From Alistipes sp. (GTDB lineage Bacteria; Bacteroidota; Bacteroidia; Bacteroidales; Rikenellaceae): a stretch of DNA of 64,000 nt. The translations under genes were made by a program, and so were the position numbers. This document shows, piece after piece, positions 29,355-37,671 of the stretch. Within the stretch, counting starts at the first letter, position 1. Each line of letters starts with the position of its first letter. The notes under the pieces were generated by a model that made no database searches, was not told the DNA's origin, and saw nothing but the letters and a program-made list of their open reading frames with translations. Location of the stretch: the NCBI GenBank assembly GCA_022767745.1, contig JALENN010000010.1, positions 310,001 to 374,000 on the forward strand, written 5' to 3'.

Positions 29355-29362
29355 CAAAAATA
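29355..29362 (-). promoter_or_regulatory. -7 element upstream of lpxK-ssb
   Basis: TATTTTTG on the minus strand matches TAnnTTTG, with a second match (TACCTTTG) at 29371-29378. Either could start a lpxK-ssb transcript with a leader of 120-150 nt. The 265-bp divergent gap holds nothing else recognisable. Confidence 0.4.
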
Positions 29363-29473
29363 CCAATTTTCAAAGGTAGCCAATTATTTCATAGTAAACA
29401 ACCCTAATCCCCTTTTTTTGCCTCCGCAGCCGCATTTCCGAAGGTTTCTTCGGCCGAACCGCGATTTTTTTTG

Positions 29474-29481
29474 TATTTTTG
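29474..29481 (+). promoter_or_regulatory. -7 element almost touching the M23 lipoprotein start
   Basis: TATTTTTG ends 6 bp before the ATG at 29488. A start site at the usual distance would give a leaderless or near-leaderless mRNA. No clear -33 element. Confidence 0.45.
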
Positions 29482-29487
29482 TACGTT

Positions 29488-30837
29488 ATGAAACATATTT
29501 TCCGAACAATCATCATCTCAACCATCCTGCTGGCCGTCGGATGCCGCGACAAGCAGGACCAGGAGCAGGCCTCAGACGAAAATGCCGTCACCGAGGCCCC
29601 CGCACAAAACATACGCTTCGGCATAAACATCGACAACTACCGCACCGAAGAGGGCACCGTGGACCGCGGCGAGACCCTCGGCAAGATACTCGCCCGCTAC
29701 GGCGTATCGGCCGCCACGGTCGACAAGCTCGACAAGGCCTCGAAGGATATCTTCCCGCTGCGGCAGATACGCGCCGGACGCGACTACACGGCATTCCTCT
29801 CGAAGGACTCGCTCAACGCCGGACGGCTCGACTATCTGGTCTACGAGAAGGACCTCACCGACTATGTCGTATTCGGCTTCCCCGGCGACACGGTTTCAAT
29901 CACCACCGGGCAGAAGGACGTGACCATAAAACGCCGCAAGTGCTCGTCGCAGATCGAGTCGTCGCTCTGGGGCGCCATCATGCGCGACAGCCTGCCCTAC
30001 TCGCTCGCGGCCGAGCTCGAGGACATCTACCAGTGGACCGTCGACTTCTTCGGCATACAGGAGGGCGACTCGTTCACGGTCATCTATGACGAAAAACTTG
30101 TCGACACCACCTTCGTCGGCATAGGCCGCATCTGGGGCGCCAAGTTCAACCACGGCGGCAAGGAGGTCTACGCCATACCATTCAAGCAGAACGGCAAGAT
30201 ACAGTACTGGGAGTACGACGGAGCCTCGCTACGCAAGCAGCTGCTCAAGGCGCCGCTCAAGTTCACGCGCATCAGCTCGCGTTTCTCGCGTGCGCGCCTC
30301 CACCCCATCTACCGCGTCTACCGCCCGCACCTGGGTGTCGACTACGCCGCGCCCAAGGGCACGCCCGTACATGCCGTGGCCGACGGTGTGATCATATTCA
30401 AGGGCTGGAGCGGCGGTGGCGGAAACACGCTAAAGATAAAGCACGCCGGCAACCTGATGACGGGATACCTCCACCTGAGCGGCTACGCCAAAGGCATATC
30501 GAACGGTACGCGCGTCTCGCAGGGTCAGCTCATAGGTTACGTCGGCAGCACGGGAGCCTCTACGGGCCCACACCTCGACTACCGCATCTGGAAGAACGGC
30601 ACGGCCATCGACCCGCTGAAGGTGCCGCAGGAGCCTGCCGAGCCCATCAAGAAGGAGAACATGGCTGCCTTCGAGCAGATACGCGACCGCATAGTAGCCG
30701 AGCTCAACGGTACGGCTACGCCCGAAATGATCGTAACGCAGCTCGACAGCCTGCCCGCCGTGGCCGACTCGCTTGCCGCAACGGCAGCAGTGCCTGCGGC
30801 CGAGACGGCAGACAAAGACAAGAAACAGGCCGAATAA
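29488..30837 (+). CDS. M23-family murein endopeptidase-like lipoprotein
   Basis: 449 residues. The ATG at 29488 gives a lipoprotein signal (MKHIFRTIIISTILLAVGC, Cys 19). A LysM/OapA-like region (about 40-120) precedes the LytM/M23 domain (about 270-390). Metal ligands H281 and D285 (HLGVDYA) and H329 (YLHLS) are present. The last motif, normally HxH, reads H362-L-D364 (GPHLDYR), so Asp replaces the usual zinc-binding His; this variant may be lineage-typical. An acidic/Ala-rich tail ends the protein. Role: peptidoglycan remodelling, or an amidase activator if inactive. Confidence 0.88.
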   Translation: MKHIFRTIIISTILLAVGCRDKQDQEQASDENAVTEAPAQNIRFGINIDNYRTEEGTVDRGETLGKILARYGVSAATVDKLDKASKDIFPLRQIRAGRDYTAFLSKDSLNAGRLDYLVYEKDLTDYVVFGFPGDTVSITTGQKDVTIKRRKCSSQIESSLWGAIMRDSLPYSLAAELEDIYQWTVDFFGIQEGDSFTVIYDEKLVDTTFVGIGRIWGAKFNHGGKEVYAIPFKQNGKIQYWEYDGASLRKQLLKAPLKFTRISSRFSRARLHPIYRVYRPHLGVDYAAPKGTPVHAVADGVIIFKGWSGGGGNTLKIKHAGNLMTGYLHLSGYAKGISNGTRVSQGQLIGYVGSTGASTGPHLDYRIWKNGTAIDPLKVPQEPAEPIKKENMAAFEQIRDRIVAELNGTATPEMIVTQLDSLPAVADSLAATAAVPAAETADKDKKQAE

Positions 30838-30855
30838 CCTACACGACGCGGAACG

Positions 30856-31275
30856 ATGGAGATAGACCCGAGGATTGAAAAATTCATACGCCGCCACCAC
30901 GTGCTGACGCTTGCCACCGCCACCGATGACGGGGCACCCTACTGCTGCAACGTCTTCTACGCCTACGACGGCAACGGAGCCTTTGTCTTCACCTCGGGCG
31001 CGGAGACCCGCCATGCCGCAATGATGTGCGGCAACGGCCGCGTGGCCGCCTCGGTTGTGCTCGAGACCCGCATCGTGGGCAAGGTACAAGGGCTGCAGAT
31101 AACGGGCCGCGCCGTCAGGGCCGACGACGAGGCGTCGAAACACGCCTACATAAAGCGCTTCCCCTATGCCGCACTTGCCGACCTGGCCCTGTGGCGGCTG
31201 GAGGCCGACATGCTGAAATATACGGACAATACACTGGGATTCGGAAAGAAACTCATATGGCAGAGAGAGGAATAG
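30856..31275 (+). CDS. Pyridoxamine 5'-phosphate oxidase-like flavin-binding protein (YhbP-like)
   Basis: A 139-residue split-barrel protein. The N-terminal HHVLTLATATDDGAPYCCNV and the middle FVFTSGAETRHAAMM and GRVAASVVLE are typical of PNPOx-like FMN- or F420-type binders; YhbP is the nearest named shape. The substrate is unknown. It follows the M23 gene by 18 bp, and its end overlaps the ispD start by 19 bp, which suggests translational coupling. Confidence 0.85.
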   Translation: MEIDPRIEKFIRRHHVLTLATATDDGAPYCCNVFYAYDGNGAFVFTSGAETRHAAMMCGNGRVAASVVLETRIVGKVQGLQITGRAVRADDEASKHAYIKRFPYAALADLALWRLEADMLKYTDNTLGFGKKLIWQREE

Positions 31276-31949
31276 GAGTGATAATCGTGGCCGGAGGCTC
31301 AGGCCGCAGAATGGGCACCGCGATGCCCAAGCAGTTTCTGATGCTGCACAACCGCCCCGTGCTGGCACACACCATCGACCGCGTACGCGAGGCGCTGCCT
31401 GCGGCACGCATCGTCGTAGTGCTGCCCGAGGAGCACATAGCGCTGTGGCGCAACCTTGCGGCACGCTTCGACATTGCGGCACACGAGGTCACTGCCGGAG
31501 GCAGCGAACGGTTCCACTCCGTACGTAACGGCCTGGCAGCACTGGGCGACGACGTGCGCCTGATAGCCGTGCACGACGGCGTGCGCCCGCTGGCATCGAA
31601 GAAACTCATCCTCCGCGCCCTGCTCGAGGCCGAGAAGAGCGGCGCCGCCATCCCCGTCGTCGCACCGGCCGACTCCTACCGTAAGGTTGCCGGGGACGGC
31701 TCGTCACACCCGATCGACCGTTCGGCGCTGCGCATCGTACAGACACCGCAGGTGTTCCGCGCCGAAGTGCTGCGCGAAGCCTACATGCAGCCTTTTTCTC
31801 CGCTCTTTACCGACGACGCATCGGTTGTCGAGGCCGCGGGCCACAACGTAGCCCTGTGCGAGGGCGAGCGCGAGAACATAAAGATAACAACGCCTTCGGA
31901 CCTCACCATGGCCGAAGCTATACTCAACGCCCGCGACGATGAAGCGTAG
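31257..31949 (+). CDS. ispD: 2-C-methyl-D-erythritol 4-phosphate cytidylyltransferase
   Basis: Third enzyme of the MEP isoprenoid pathway, making CDP-methylerythritol. The start at 31257 gives MAERGIGVIIVAGGSGRRMG, with the nucleotide-binding AGGSGRRMG-PKQFL motif. HDGVRPL and the DDASVVEAAGHNVALCEGER block near the C-terminus are signatures. 230 residues. It is coupled on both sides, overlapping the PNPOx-like gene by 19 bp and the next gene by 11 bp. Confidence 0.95.
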   Translation: MAERGIGVIIVAGGSGRRMGTAMPKQFLMLHNRPVLAHTIDRVREALPAARIVVVLPEEHIALWRNLAARFDIAAHEVTAGGSERFHSVRNGLAALGDDVRLIAVHDGVRPLASKKLILRALLEAEKSGAAIPVVAPADSYRKVAGDGSSHPIDRSALRIVQTPQVFRAEVLREAYMQPFSPLFTDDASVVEAAGHNVALCEGERENIKITTPSDLTMAEAILNARDDEA

Positions 31950-32481
31950 TTTCGAATACAACATCGACCGCAGCACCATCATACGCACCGTGCTGCAGTG
32001 CATAATATTTGCCGCAATAGCCGTTGCGCTCTTCTTCCTCTATCGCGGAGGATACCTCTCGGCGTGGTTCTCGTCGGTGATCATGGCGCTGATGGCCCTC
32101 ATGGCGCTGTCGATACCCCGCCGCATCGTGCTGCTCGATCGCACGCTCGAGATACAGTGCATACTCGACATCACCGAGATAAACATACGCGAGATAGCCT
32201 CCGTGCGCCGCGTCGACCGCCGCCGCATGCGCTGGATCGTACCGCTGCTGGGCGGCATAGGCTTCTTCGGCTACTATGGCAAATATTTCGACCTCAAGGA
32301 ATTCGACACGGTGAACATGTACGCGTCGGAGTGGAACAACTTCGTCGAGATAACCGACATATACGACTCGCGCACCTATGTGTCGTGCCGCGAGGCCGAC
32401 GCGCTGATAACGCTCATCGCCAAGGCCAAGTCGGATGACGAGATCCGCAGCGCGGCAAATGCCGAGGACGAGGAGGAGTAA
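31939..32481 (+). CDS. Membrane protein with bacterial PH-like domain
   Basis: 180 residues. Two adjacent membrane helices (about 17-34 and 40-57) are followed by a beta-rich cytoplasmic domain (about 60-165, RIVLLDRTLEIQCILDITEI then VRRVDRRRMRWIVPLLGGIG) resembling bacterial PH/YdbT-like domains of Bacteroidota. Function unknown. It overlaps ispD by 11 bp, so it is translated from the same message. Confidence 0.7.
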   Translation: MKRSFEYNIDRSTIIRTVLQCIIFAAIAVALFFLYRGGYLSAWFSSVIMALMALMALSIPRRIVLLDRTLEIQCILDITEINIREIASVRRVDRRRMRWIVPLLGGIGFFGYYGKYFDLKEFDTVNMYASEWNNFVEITDIYDSRTYVSCREADALITLIAKAKSDDEIRSAANAEDEEE

Positions 32482-32599
32482 GCCCTAAACGGACGTAACG
32501 GCGGGGAGGGGTCCGCGCCGGGCGGGAAATGGACCCAAAGGCCGCATTGGGGACACGGCCACATAGCGCAACGACCAAAACGAAAGGAAGAACCGCAGC

Positions 32600-33466
32600 A
32601 TGCAGAACATACTGACACAGCCACTGCCGCATTTTCTCTACAGGCGGTCGAGCCAGACGACATTCATCGTCTTCGTGGCTCTCTTTTCGTTGATCTTCAT
32701 CAACGCCTACAAACCCTTCAGCTCGTTCGAGTGGATACCCTACATACGTTACCGCGGCAGCAACGCCGCCTACCTGCTCATATCGACGGCCCTTGTGGCC
32801 GCAGGCCTGCTGGTGCTAGTCCTCAGCCGCATAATCATGGGCATCTATACACGCCGGCGCAAGATGGTCTACGGAGTCTTCGCGCTGTGGGTGGCCGTCG
32901 AGACCATAGTCATGGCGTCGGTCTATACGCTCTATGCCGTGCTGTCGAACGGCGAGCCGTCGGATTTCCTGCAGCTGTGGCGGAATACGGTGATAAACAC
33001 CGTGCTGGTGCTGTTCATACCCTACGTCATATTCATCATCTACGTATCGTGGCGCGAGAAGGACCGCCAGTTGCGCCAGATAACCGAGCAGCTCGAGAAC
33101 GGCGACTCGCCCGCCTCGACGGGACTCATCCCCCTCTACAACGACAAGGGCGAGCTGCAGATGTCTGTAAAGAAGGAGAACCTCATTCTGCTCGAATCGG
33201 CCGACAACTACGTATGCGTATGGTACATGAATAACGACACGGTACGAAAGACCATGATCCGCAACACGATGAAGTGCATGGCACGCGACCTCGACGGTTC
33301 GAGCATCGTCCGCTGCCACCGCTCCTACATGGTCAACCTCGACCACGTCAAGGTGATGCGCCGCCAGAACACGGGCGTCACCATCGAACTCGGCATAGCC
33401 GGAATCCCCGACATACCAATCTCGAAAACATACTGCGACAGCGTCACACGCTGGCTCATGCGATAG
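32600..33466 (+). CDS. LytTR DNA-binding regulator with four membrane helices
   Basis: 288 residues. Four membrane helices lie at about 22-40, 52-75, 88-112 and 127-147. A short coiled coil (YVSWREKDRQLRQITEQLEN) leads to a C-terminal LytTR domain (about 190-288: KENLILLESADNYVCVWYMN, then IVRCHRSYMVNLDHVK). Most LytTR proteins are response regulators; this one joins the DNA-binding domain straight to the membrane and has no kinase gene nearby. It would be a one-component, membrane-tethered sensor. Its 3' end overlaps the convergent Nudix gene by 11 bp. Confidence 0.88.
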   Translation: MQNILTQPLPHFLYRRSSQTTFIVFVALFSLIFINAYKPFSSFEWIPYIRYRGSNAAYLLISTALVAAGLLVLVLSRIIMGIYTRRRKMVYGVFALWVAVETIVMASVYTLYAVLSNGEPSDFLQLWRNTVINTVLVLFIPYVIFIIYVSWREKDRQLRQITEQLENGDSPASTGLIPLYNDKGELQMSVKKENLILLESADNYVCVWYMNNDTVRKTMIRNTMKCMARDLDGSSIVRCHRSYMVNLDHVKVMRRQNTGVTIELGIAGIPDIPISKTYCDSVTRWLMR

Positions 33467-34010
33467 GCGCCGCGGCTGCGGCTACCATCTCCAGCTCTTC
33501 GGGGTCGATACACGTCGGTATCGAATGCCGCCGCACCGCCTCGATACACTCGTCGAGACGCATCCACCGCACACCGTCCAGCTCCGAACGCTGGAAGCGC
33601 ACCTCAGCCTCGTCGACATCGCGCCACAAGAGGAAAACACGGCTCACCTGATTGTCCACGAACGGCCGTCCGCCAAACGTCTCACGGCGGTGTATCCGCC
33701 GCACGCCGCACGGTACAAGCTCCGAGGCGTCGGCCTCCAGCCCAAGCTCCTCGCGCAGTTCGCGCAGGGCCGAGTCGACAAAGCCCGCACCCGCGGGTAT
33801 GTGTCCCGCACTCGAGACATCATAACGTCCCGGATACGACTCCTTGGCAGCGGCACGCAGCTGCAGCAGCACCTCGACGGCACCATCCCTGCGCCGCGCG
33901 ACCCACAGGTGCGACGTACGGTGAAGTATGCCGCACGCATGCGCCTCGGCACGCTCGACACGCCGCCCGACGGGTTCTCCCGCCTCATCGACTACATCAA
34001 GATATTCCAT
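33456..34010 (-). CDS. Nudix hydrolase
   Basis: 184 residues. The Nudix box is AGHIPAGAGFVDSALRELREELGL (split as AGHIPAGAGF and ALRELREELGL), with the REL-EE-G metal-binding helix. The N-terminal EYLDVVDEAGEPVGRRVERA and TSHLWVARR resemble the YfcD/IPP-isomerase-like branch. The substrate cannot be told from sequence. It is the last gene of the minus-strand run from DUF2148. Confidence 0.9.
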   Translation of the reverse strand: MEYLDVVDEAGEPVGRRVERAEAHACGILHRTSHLWVARRRDGAVEVLLQLRAAAKESYPGRYDVSSAGHIPAGAGFVDSALRELREELGLEADASELVPCGVRRIHRRETFGGRPFVDNQVSRVFLLWRDVDEAEVRFQRSELDGVRWMRLDECIEAVRRHSIPTCIDPEELEMVAAAAAPIA

Positions 34011-34047
34011 AAATGAGAATGTACATGTGATGCGCCTTGCACCGGCA

Positions 34048-34833
34048 CTACCCCAACGCCACGTCGAGGATCATCATCAGCGCAAAGCCCAGAGCCACAC
34101 CCACAGTGGCTATATTGGAGTGGTGGCCGCTCTGCGACTCGGGGATAAGCTCCTCGACCACCACATATATCATGGCACCCGCGGCAAAGCCCAGCAGATA
34201 GGGCAATACGGGCAACAGCAGGTCGATCAGCAATATGGTCACAATACCCGCCAGCGGCTCCACCGCGCCCGACCCGGCGCCGTAGGCAAATGCCTTCCAG
34301 CGACTGCGGACGCTCATCTTCAGCGGCATGGATACGATCGCCCCCTCGGGGAAGTTCTGTATCGCAATACCGAACGACAGTGCCATCGCCCCGGCCATCG
34401 AGATGCCCGAGCCCTCGGCCATGGCTCCCGCCAGCACCACGCCGACGGCCATACCCTCGGGTATGTTGTGCAGCGTTACGGCAAGCAGCAGCATGGTCGA
34501 CTTGCGCAGGTGCGACTTCATGCCCTCGGGTTCGTCGGAGTCGATATGCAGGTGCGGGACGAGCGTATCGAACAGCAGCAGCGAGAACATACCCGCCAGG
34601 AATCCCACCGTGGCGGGAAGCCAACCTATGCCGCCCTGCTCGACGGTCATGTCTATCGAGGGTATGAGCAGCGACCACACCGAGGCGGCCACCATCACGC
34701 CCGAAGCGAATCCGAGCAGCAGGTTGCGCAGACGCGCCGACATGTCGCGGCGCAGCAGGAAGACCATGGCCGCGCCGAGCGTCGTGCCGGCAAAGGGTAT
34801 CATAAGGCCGTAGAGTACGGCTACGTCGATCAT
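34048..34833 (-). CDS. ZIP-family divalent metal transporter
   Basis: 261 residues with about eight membrane helices. Helix IV contains TLHNIPEGMAVGV and helix V has the ALSFGIAIQNFPEGAIVSMP counterpart, which are the metal-binding signatures of ZIP (ZupT/GufA-like) proteins. A loop with PHLHIDSDEPEG could bind metal. Zinc, iron or manganese import is likely. The gene is 12 bp downstream of the nucleosidase gene. Confidence 0.92.
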   Translation of the reverse strand: MIDVAVLYGLMIPFAGTTLGAAMVFLLRRDMSARLRNLLLGFASGVMVAASVWSLLIPSIDMTVEQGGIGWLPATVGFLAGMFSLLLFDTLVPHLHIDSDEPEGMKSHLRKSTMLLLAVTLHNIPEGMAVGVVLAGAMAEGSGISMAGAMALSFGIAIQNFPEGAIVSMPLKMSVRSRWKAFAYGAGSGAVEPLAGIVTILLIDLLLPVLPYLLGFAAGAMIYVVVEELIPESQSGHHSNIATVGVALGFALMMILDVALG

Positions 34834-34845
34834 GCTTCGTTGGGG

Positions 34846-35436
34846 TTATTTCAGGTTGTCGATATATTCTACAATCGGGCCGAAGTCCGAGTGCGAATCC
34901 ACAAATTCATCGTACGAGTGTTCGGTGTCGCACTCCTCGGGGATATCCGACACCATCTTCACCACCACTACGGGGATGTCGGTTACCGTCGCCGCACCCT
35001 GGCAGATGGCGGCCGTCTCCATATCAAACAGGCCGGCCTCAATGCCGAAGCGGCGCTTCACGTCGGCCGCGATGCCGGCATCGACGAACGCATCGCCCGT
35101 CCACACCTGCATGTCGTCGCCGCCAAGCAGACGATAGGTCTCGGCCAGCTCGGGAACGAACGCCTCGGGTACACGGCAGTCGTGATAGCGTGCCGTACGC
35201 GGTGCGACAAGACGTCCGCGCTGCTGTCCCGCCGTAGCGGCGGCATAGCCTATCACGGCGATACGGTCATAGCGCAGGCCTCCGCGCAGCAGCGCCGCCA
35301 CGGTGTTGGCCGAGGCGAGAGCCTTGCCCACGCCGCACTTGCATACCTCGTAACGGTTGCGCCACGATCCCCGCGCCAGCGCCGACGTGATGTTGGCATA
35401 CTCACGGTCGGTGGGAGCCAGAACCAGATACTCCAT
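34846..35436 (-). CDS. 5'-methylthioadenosine/S-adenosylhomocysteine nucleosidase-like
   Basis: 196 residues. The start at 35436 overlaps the luxS stop (TAATG), which indicates coupled translation. The PNP/UDP phosphorylase fold is shown by FDMETAAICQGAA (nucleoside-binding Met-Glu) and VVKMVSDIPEE, with the catalytic Asp in SD. The nucleosidase splits S-adenosylhomocysteine to adenine and S-ribosylhomocysteine, the direct LuxS substrate, so the neighbour supports an MTAN role. A futalosine hydrolase (MqnB) is a related alternative. It is somewhat shorter than E. coli Pfs (232). Confidence 0.82.
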   Translation of the reverse strand: MEYLVLAPTDREYANITSALARGSWRNRYEVCKCGVGKALASANTVAALLRGGLRYDRIAVIGYAAATAGQQRGRLVAPRTARYHDCRVPEAFVPELAETYRLLGGDDMQVWTGDAFVDAGIAADVKRRFGIEAGLFDMETAAICQGAATVTDIPVVVVKMVSDIPEECDTEHSYDEFVDSHSDFGPIVEYIDNLK

Positions 35437-35954
35437 TACCACTCGCAGTTATAGATTGAACCTATGCCCGCCTCCTCGGCCTGCTCGCGCGTATAGAGGC
35501 AGCGCATGTAGCGGGCCATAGCCTCGTTGGTCGAGGCAACGGCATAGAGCCCCGGGTTGCCGCACTGCACCTCGTTCAGGCCCACGATGTCCTCCTTCGA
35601 CTTGATGGGGAACACCTGCTTGTAGACGCGGGCCAGGGCGGCACGTATCTGCCCGGCGTCGACGTCGTTCATCGTCGAGAGGTAGAATCCCGTCTTGCAG
35701 CCCATCGGGCAGAACGACACGATGCTGTGGCCGATAACGGGATCGAGACGCAGATAGTAGGCCATAAGGTGCTCGATCGTATGCACCTCGCCCGAGCCAA
35801 GCGGCGCGTGCGCCATGGGGGCACGGAAACGCATGTCCCACGAATGCACGGCCAGCGTGTCGTTGATCGTATATACCGACCTCAGGTAGAGGCCCTCCTT
35901 GAGTGTGAGGTGGTCGACGTCGAACGACGACACCACCGATTTCTTGCTTTCCAT
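35436..35954 (-). CDS. luxS: S-ribosylhomocysteine lyase
   Basis: Splits S-ribosylhomocysteine to homocysteine and the autoinducer-2 precursor, part of the activated methyl cycle. 172 residues. The metal site is intact: H58 and H62 in HTIEH (with E61) and C131 in VQCGNPG. The catalytic Cys is C86 in MGCKTGFY. It precedes the nucleosidase by a stop-start overlap. Whether it signals or only recycles homocysteine cannot be told. Confidence 0.95.
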   Translation of the reverse strand: MESKKSVVSSFDVDHLTLKEGLYLRSVYTINDTLAVHSWDMRFRAPMAHAPLGSGEVHTIEHLMAYYLRLDPVIGHSIVSFCPMGCKTGFYLSTMNDVDAGQIRAALARVYKQVFPIKSKEDIVGLNEVQCGNPGLYAVASTNEAMARYMRCLYTREQAEEAGIGSIYNCEW

Positions 35955-35982
35955 ATCTTCGGTTGTTTATACTTTATTCAAA

Positions 35983-36549
35983 TCACTTTTTCTCCTCCGC
36001 GCCCGCGGCTGCCGGCGCCGTCGACTTGCGGTCAAAGAATGGGTTCTTCGACGCCACCGACATGGGTATGGCAAACACAAGGTCGGCGTCACCCAGCATC
36101 CGCAGACGCCGTGCCGCCCACCCGGCCGAAAACATCACACGCGTATCGACACGCATGTCGGTGGCCGTGGCACAGGCCGATCCTATGGCTATGCCGACAT
36201 CCACGCCGTTCATCACGCACGGCACCTCCGACGGTTTGCCCGCACACGTGGCATAGCCGCAGTAACCGCAATTAAGGCCGCAGGTCGATTGCGCCTCTCG
36301 TATGCCTACAACCACAACGGCCTGAGCCTGGCGCAGGTTCTCGGCATCGCGTAGCAGGAACTTCATGCCCGACTCGCCGCTCATCTCTATCATCGTGGCC
36401 GAAAGCCGCCCGATATCCTCACCGGTGACCACCGCCACCTCAACCGTATCGCGGCCCTTGGCCTTGGGCGCCGTGCGCGCCGCCGCCATCACGGCCTGGG
36501 CTACAGCCCGCACCGTCTCGTTGCGAATGTCGCGTTCGTTGATTACCAT
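35983..36549 (-). CDS. DUF2148 ferredoxin-like protein
   Basis: 188 residues. A cysteine cluster, C-x3-C-x2-C-x4-C in STCGLNCGYCGYATC (near residues 88-101), suggests a [4Fe-4S] site. The N-terminal VINERDIRNETVRAVAQAVM and IEMSGESGMKFLLRDAENLR are characteristic of DUF2148, which is widespread in anaerobes. No enzymatic role is known to me. It lies 28 bp upstream of luxS. Confidence 0.88.
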   Translation of the reverse strand: MVINERDIRNETVRAVAQAVMAAARTAPKAKGRDTVEVAVVTGEDIGRLSATMIEMSGESGMKFLLRDAENLRQAQAVVVVGIREAQSTCGLNCGYCGYATCAGKPSEVPCVMNGVDVGIAIGSACATATDMRVDTRVMFSAGWAARRLRMLGDADLVFAIPMSVASKNPFFDRKSTAPAAAGAEEKK

Positions 36550-36569
36550 ACCAATTATTTTTTACGGGG

Positions 36570-36601
36570 TAAAAGTACAACTTTTTATGCAAATTATCAA
36601 T
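36570..36601 (-). promoter_or_regulatory. Weak promoter of the DUF2148-luxS run
   Basis: TTG (complement of 36598-36600) and TACTTTTA (complement of 36570-36577) are 20 bp apart; the -7 box has one mismatch from TAnnTTTG. It lies 20 bp before the start of DUF2148. Confidence 0.35.
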
Positions 36602-36698
36602 TTCTCCGCCACGGTCCCTACTCCCGGCAGACTGGCCACGCCGTGCGCCGCAGAATCTTTTATCCGCCAATTGAGCGCGCACGAATCGAGGAAATTAA

Positions 36699-36706
36699 TA
36701 TCTTTG
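36699..36706 (+). promoter_or_regulatory. -7 element upstream of the M48 peptidase gene
   Basis: TATCTTTG, exact TAnnTTTG, 61 bp before the ATG at 36768. No matching -33 box at the usual distance. Confidence 0.45.
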
Positions 36707-36767
36707 TACGTTATTCGTCGAGGGCGGGACCAAAATCGCCCCCCGCAACAAACGGAATCGATATCAT

Positions 36768-37634
36768 ATGAACCATTCAAGACTACTGAAGACAATTCTG
36801 CTGGCGTTATGTCTGGCCTCGGCCACACGGTCGATGGCCCAGTTCAACCTGAAAAGGGCCATCAGCGGTGCGGCCAAAGTGACCAAGGCCGTCACGCTGA
36901 CCGACGAACAGATGAGCGAGTACGTCAAGGAGTACATCGTGCAGATGGACAGCGTAAACCAGGTGTGCGCCGACGACAGCGAATACACCATCCGACTGAA
37001 AAAGCTCACCGAAGGACTTGGCGAAGCCGACGGCATACCGTTGAATTTCAAGGTCTACCAGACATCGGAGATAAATGCCTTTGCCTGCGCCGACGGCAGC
37101 GTGAGAGTCTTCTCCGCTCTCATGGACATAATGAGCGACGAGGAGCTGCTTGGTGTCATCGGCCATGAGATCGGCCACGTGGCCCACCACGACTCGAAAA
37201 AGGGTTTCCGCACGGCGCTGCTCACCTCGGCCCTCAAGGACGGCATCGGCATCAACGGAGGCAAGGCTGCCCAGCTCTCCGACTCGCAGCTGGGCGACCT
37301 GACCGAAGCGCTGGTGAATGCCCGCTACTCGCAGAAACAGGAGTGCGACGCCGACGACTATGGCTACGAGTTCCTGAAGAATGCCGGCAAGAACCCCTGG
37401 GCCATGGCCCTGTCGTTCCAAAAGCTCAAGGAGCTGCAGGGCGAGAGCGGAAGCGGAGCCGCCGGTACGGGCAAAATCAACCTGCTCTTCTCGACGCACC
37501 CCGACCTCGACATGCGCATCAAGCGCATGGAGGAGAGGGCCACAAGCGAAGGAATCGAGAAGCCCGCAACTCCGGATCCAGCACCAGCACAAGATACAGA
37601 TACAGATACAAATCCAGCTACCGCTGCCGAATAA
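36768..37634 (+). CDS. M48-family metallopeptidase, exported
   Basis: 288 residues with a signal peptide (MNHSRLLKTILLALCLASAT-RSMAQ). The zinc site HEIGH is at residues 133-137 and the third ligand lies in the QECDADDYGYEF segment, typical of BepA/LoiP-like M48 proteases. A Pro/Asp/Thr-rich tail follows residue 268. It probably performs periplasmic quality control. The PfkB kinase gene follows after 37 bp, with no shared logic that I see. Confidence 0.9.
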   Translation: MNHSRLLKTILLALCLASATRSMAQFNLKRAISGAAKVTKAVTLTDEQMSEYVKEYIVQMDSVNQVCADDSEYTIRLKKLTEGLGEADGIPLNFKVYQTSEINAFACADGSVRVFSALMDIMSDEELLGVIGHEIGHVAHHDSKKGFRTALLTSALKDGIGINGGKAAQLSDSQLGDLTEALVNARYSQKQECDADDYGYEFLKNAGKNPWAMALSFQKLKELQGESGSGAAGTGKINLLFSTHPDLDMRIKRMEERATSEGIEKPATPDPAPAQDTDTDTNPATAAE

Positions 37635-37671
37635 ACAGCCACGAACGGCACGCACCACATAAAACAGACAG

